In this document: one piece after another, positions 54,461-55,347 of the stretch | Layout: every line of letters begins with the position of its first letter | How positions within the stretch are numbered: position 1 is the stretch's first letter | NCBI RefSeq assembly: GCF_016744155.1 | Contig: NZ_JADGEW010000028.1 | Coordinates: 1-55,347, forward strand | DNA from: Amphritea sp. | GTDB lineage: Bacteria > Pseudomonadota > Gammaproteobacteria > Pseudomonadales > Balneatricaceae | DNA: 55,347 nucleotides | Direction: 5' to 3' | Made by a program: the position numbers and the translations under genes | The notes under the pieces: model-generated | The model's database searches: none | Seen by the model: the letters and a program-made list of their open reading frames with translations, nothing else | What the model was told of the DNA's origin: nothing

Positions 54461-55029
54461 ATCTTAAAGCTATTATCGCTGGCACTATTCTGGCGGGCTC
54501 TTTCACCGCTGCTCAGGCCGCAGACTACGTAATTGACACCCAAGGTGCTCACGCATCAATCAACTTCCGTATTCAACACTTAGGCTACAGCTGGGTACAA
54601 GGACGCTTTAACGAATTCGATGGCAACTTCAGCTACGATGCAGCCAGCCCGGAAGCATCGACTGTATCCGTCACAATCAAAACACCAAGTGTAGATTCCA
54701 ACCATGCCAAGCGAGACAAGCACCTTCGCGGCGATGATTTCCTGGCAGTAGAAGACTTCCCGGAAGCTAAGTTTGAAAGTACCGCATTCACTCCTGCAGC
54801 TGACGGCACTGCAGTACTGAGCGGAAACCTGACTCTGCACGGTGTGACTAAACCCGTCGATATCACTGTAACAACAATAGGTGAAGGTAAAGACCCATGG
54901 GGCGGCTACCGTGCTGGTTTCAGCGGCACTACCGAACTGAAGTTAAAAGATTTTGATATCAACTACAATCTGGGGCCTGCTTCCGCCAGCGTTTTTCTGG
55001 ATCTCAACGTAGAAGGCGTACGTAAGTAA
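54457..55029 (+). CDS. YceI family periplasmic lipid-binding protein
   Basis: 190 residues with a signal peptide cleaved after AQA. The YceI lipocalin-like fold is seen: [52 protein letters not shown] and [15 protein letters not shown]. It binds isoprenoid-type ligands. Coupled to cytochrome b561 by a 4-nt overlap. Confidence 0.93.
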   Translation: MNLKAIIAGTILAGSFTAAQAADYVIDTQGAHASINFRIQHLGYSWVQGRFNEFDGNFSYDAASPEASTVSVTIKTPSVDSNHAKRDKHLRGDDFLAVEDFPEAKFESTAFTPAADGTAVLSGNLTLHGVTKPVDITVTTIGEGKDPWGGYRAGFSGTTELKLKDFDINYNLGPASASVFLDLNVEGVRK

Positions 55030-55061
55030 CACAGGAAAAAGTCCCCCCGCGATTTCCTTTA

Positions 55062-55096
55062 AAAAAGGGGCTTAACATTTTGTTAAGCCCCTTTTT
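55062..55096. terminator. Bidirectional terminator between yceI and the thioesterase gene
   Basis: A perfect 16-bp stem (outer AAAAAGGGGC / GCCCCTTTTT) closed by TTT. The A and T runs serve both converging genes. Confidence 0.92.
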
Positions 55097-55347
55097 CAGT
55101 TCTCTTCATCCGTTCTTACTATGGGCGTTGACTGCCCATCAGCATCAATAGCAACAAAAGTAAAATTACCTTCAGTCACTTTTTCAATCAGCTCACTATG
55201 ATGGCGTTGCACCCAGGTCTCTACATGCACGACCAGTGAAGTCTTGCCGTAACGCACAACACTACAAAAGCAACTCACATCATCGCCAATATAAACGGGC
55301 TTAAGAAACGTCATCGCATCTACCGCTACGGTTACTACCCTGCACTT
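55096..55347 (-). CDS. yciA: Acyl-CoA thioesterase, YciA type (partial)
   Basis: The 3' part of a hotdog-fold thioesterase; the gene runs off the window end. Visible are VVTVAVDAMTFLKPVYIGDDV (shown in two parts of the fold) and VHVETWVQR, followed by FTFVAIDADGQ, closely like E. coli YciA. The N-terminal catalytic Asp segment lies outside the window. The internal ATG at 55314 is not the true start. Confidence 0.85.
   Translation of the reverse strand, partial: KCRVVTVAVDAMTFLKPVYIGDDVSCFCSVVRYGKTSLVVHVETWVQRHHSELIEKVTEGNFTFVAIDADGQSTPIVRTDEEN

Noticed and set aside
1-55347. Mobile element, prophage, CRISPR or genomic island
   Set aside because: No transposase, integrase, phage structural gene, repeat-spacer array or tRNA-flanked block was seen, and codon style looks uniform by eye.

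Overview
The window reads as a chromosomal segment of a marine gammaproteobacterium, most likely Oceanospirillales/Oceanospirillaceae (Amphritea- or Neptunomonas-like). This placement rests on protein character and gene content (E. coli-like DusA, HrpA, RadD, PpnN, DgkA, YidD and MscS beside marine-type transporters). No rRNA or tRNA was seen, so the taxonomy is an inference. I saw no insertion sequence, integrase, phage gene or CRISPR array. Coding density is high and the segment looks like ordinary core/soft-core chromosome.

Region 1 (1-11203) is a complete nitrate-assimilation locus in two transcription units: an ABC nitrate importer (nrtA-nrtB-nrtD) and the assimilatory enzymes (NasC-like FAD reductase, nirB, nirD, nasA). 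Nitrate would be imported, reduced to nitrite by NasA with electrons from the NasC-like subunit, then reduced to ammonium by NirBD. The two units have matching control regions. Each has a sigma-54 -24/-12 promoter, NtrC-like boxes 93 and 124 bp upstream of the -24 GG, and a leader with an A1/G4 hexaloop hairpin overlapping an intrinsic terminator just before the first gene. That is the arrangement expected for ANTAR-protein (NasR/NasT) antitermination. The regulators themselves are not in the window.

Region 2 (11204-24752) holds housekeeping and envelope genes: dgkA, a small unknown gene, dusA, transaldolase, mlaA (without a lipobox), a porin, hrpA, a class II glutamine amidotransferase, a bactofilin overlapping an M23 endopeptidase gene, an AIM24-family protein and an AEC transporter.

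Region 3 (24753-38824) holds a thiolase, a short bifunctional putA with an NtrC-like box upstream, ppnN, a cobB-type sirtuin, a PIN-PhoH ATPase, an isolated yidD, a kinase-less SLC5-STAC-coiled-coil protein, mscS and radD.

Region 4 (38825-55347) holds a LysR/YbfB-type MFS pair, a SUKH protein, a Prx5 peroxiredoxin, a MarR-GNAT/azlC/azlD operon behind a perfect 22-bp palindrome, a 40-residue membrane protein with its own ribosome site and terminator, and an MBL-fold protein with an eroded zinc motif. It continues with PilZ, ChaN and PpiC proteins, a LysR/LysE pair, an orphan NosR-like protein, a LysR/flavodoxin divergent pair followed by cytochrome b561 and YceI, and the 3' part of a YciA-type thioesterase running off the end.

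The most novel-looking items are the twin nitrate leaders, the SLC5-STAC coiled-coil protein, the 40-residue membrane protein and the MarR-GNAT operator. I did not find a clearly undescribed multi-gene system.
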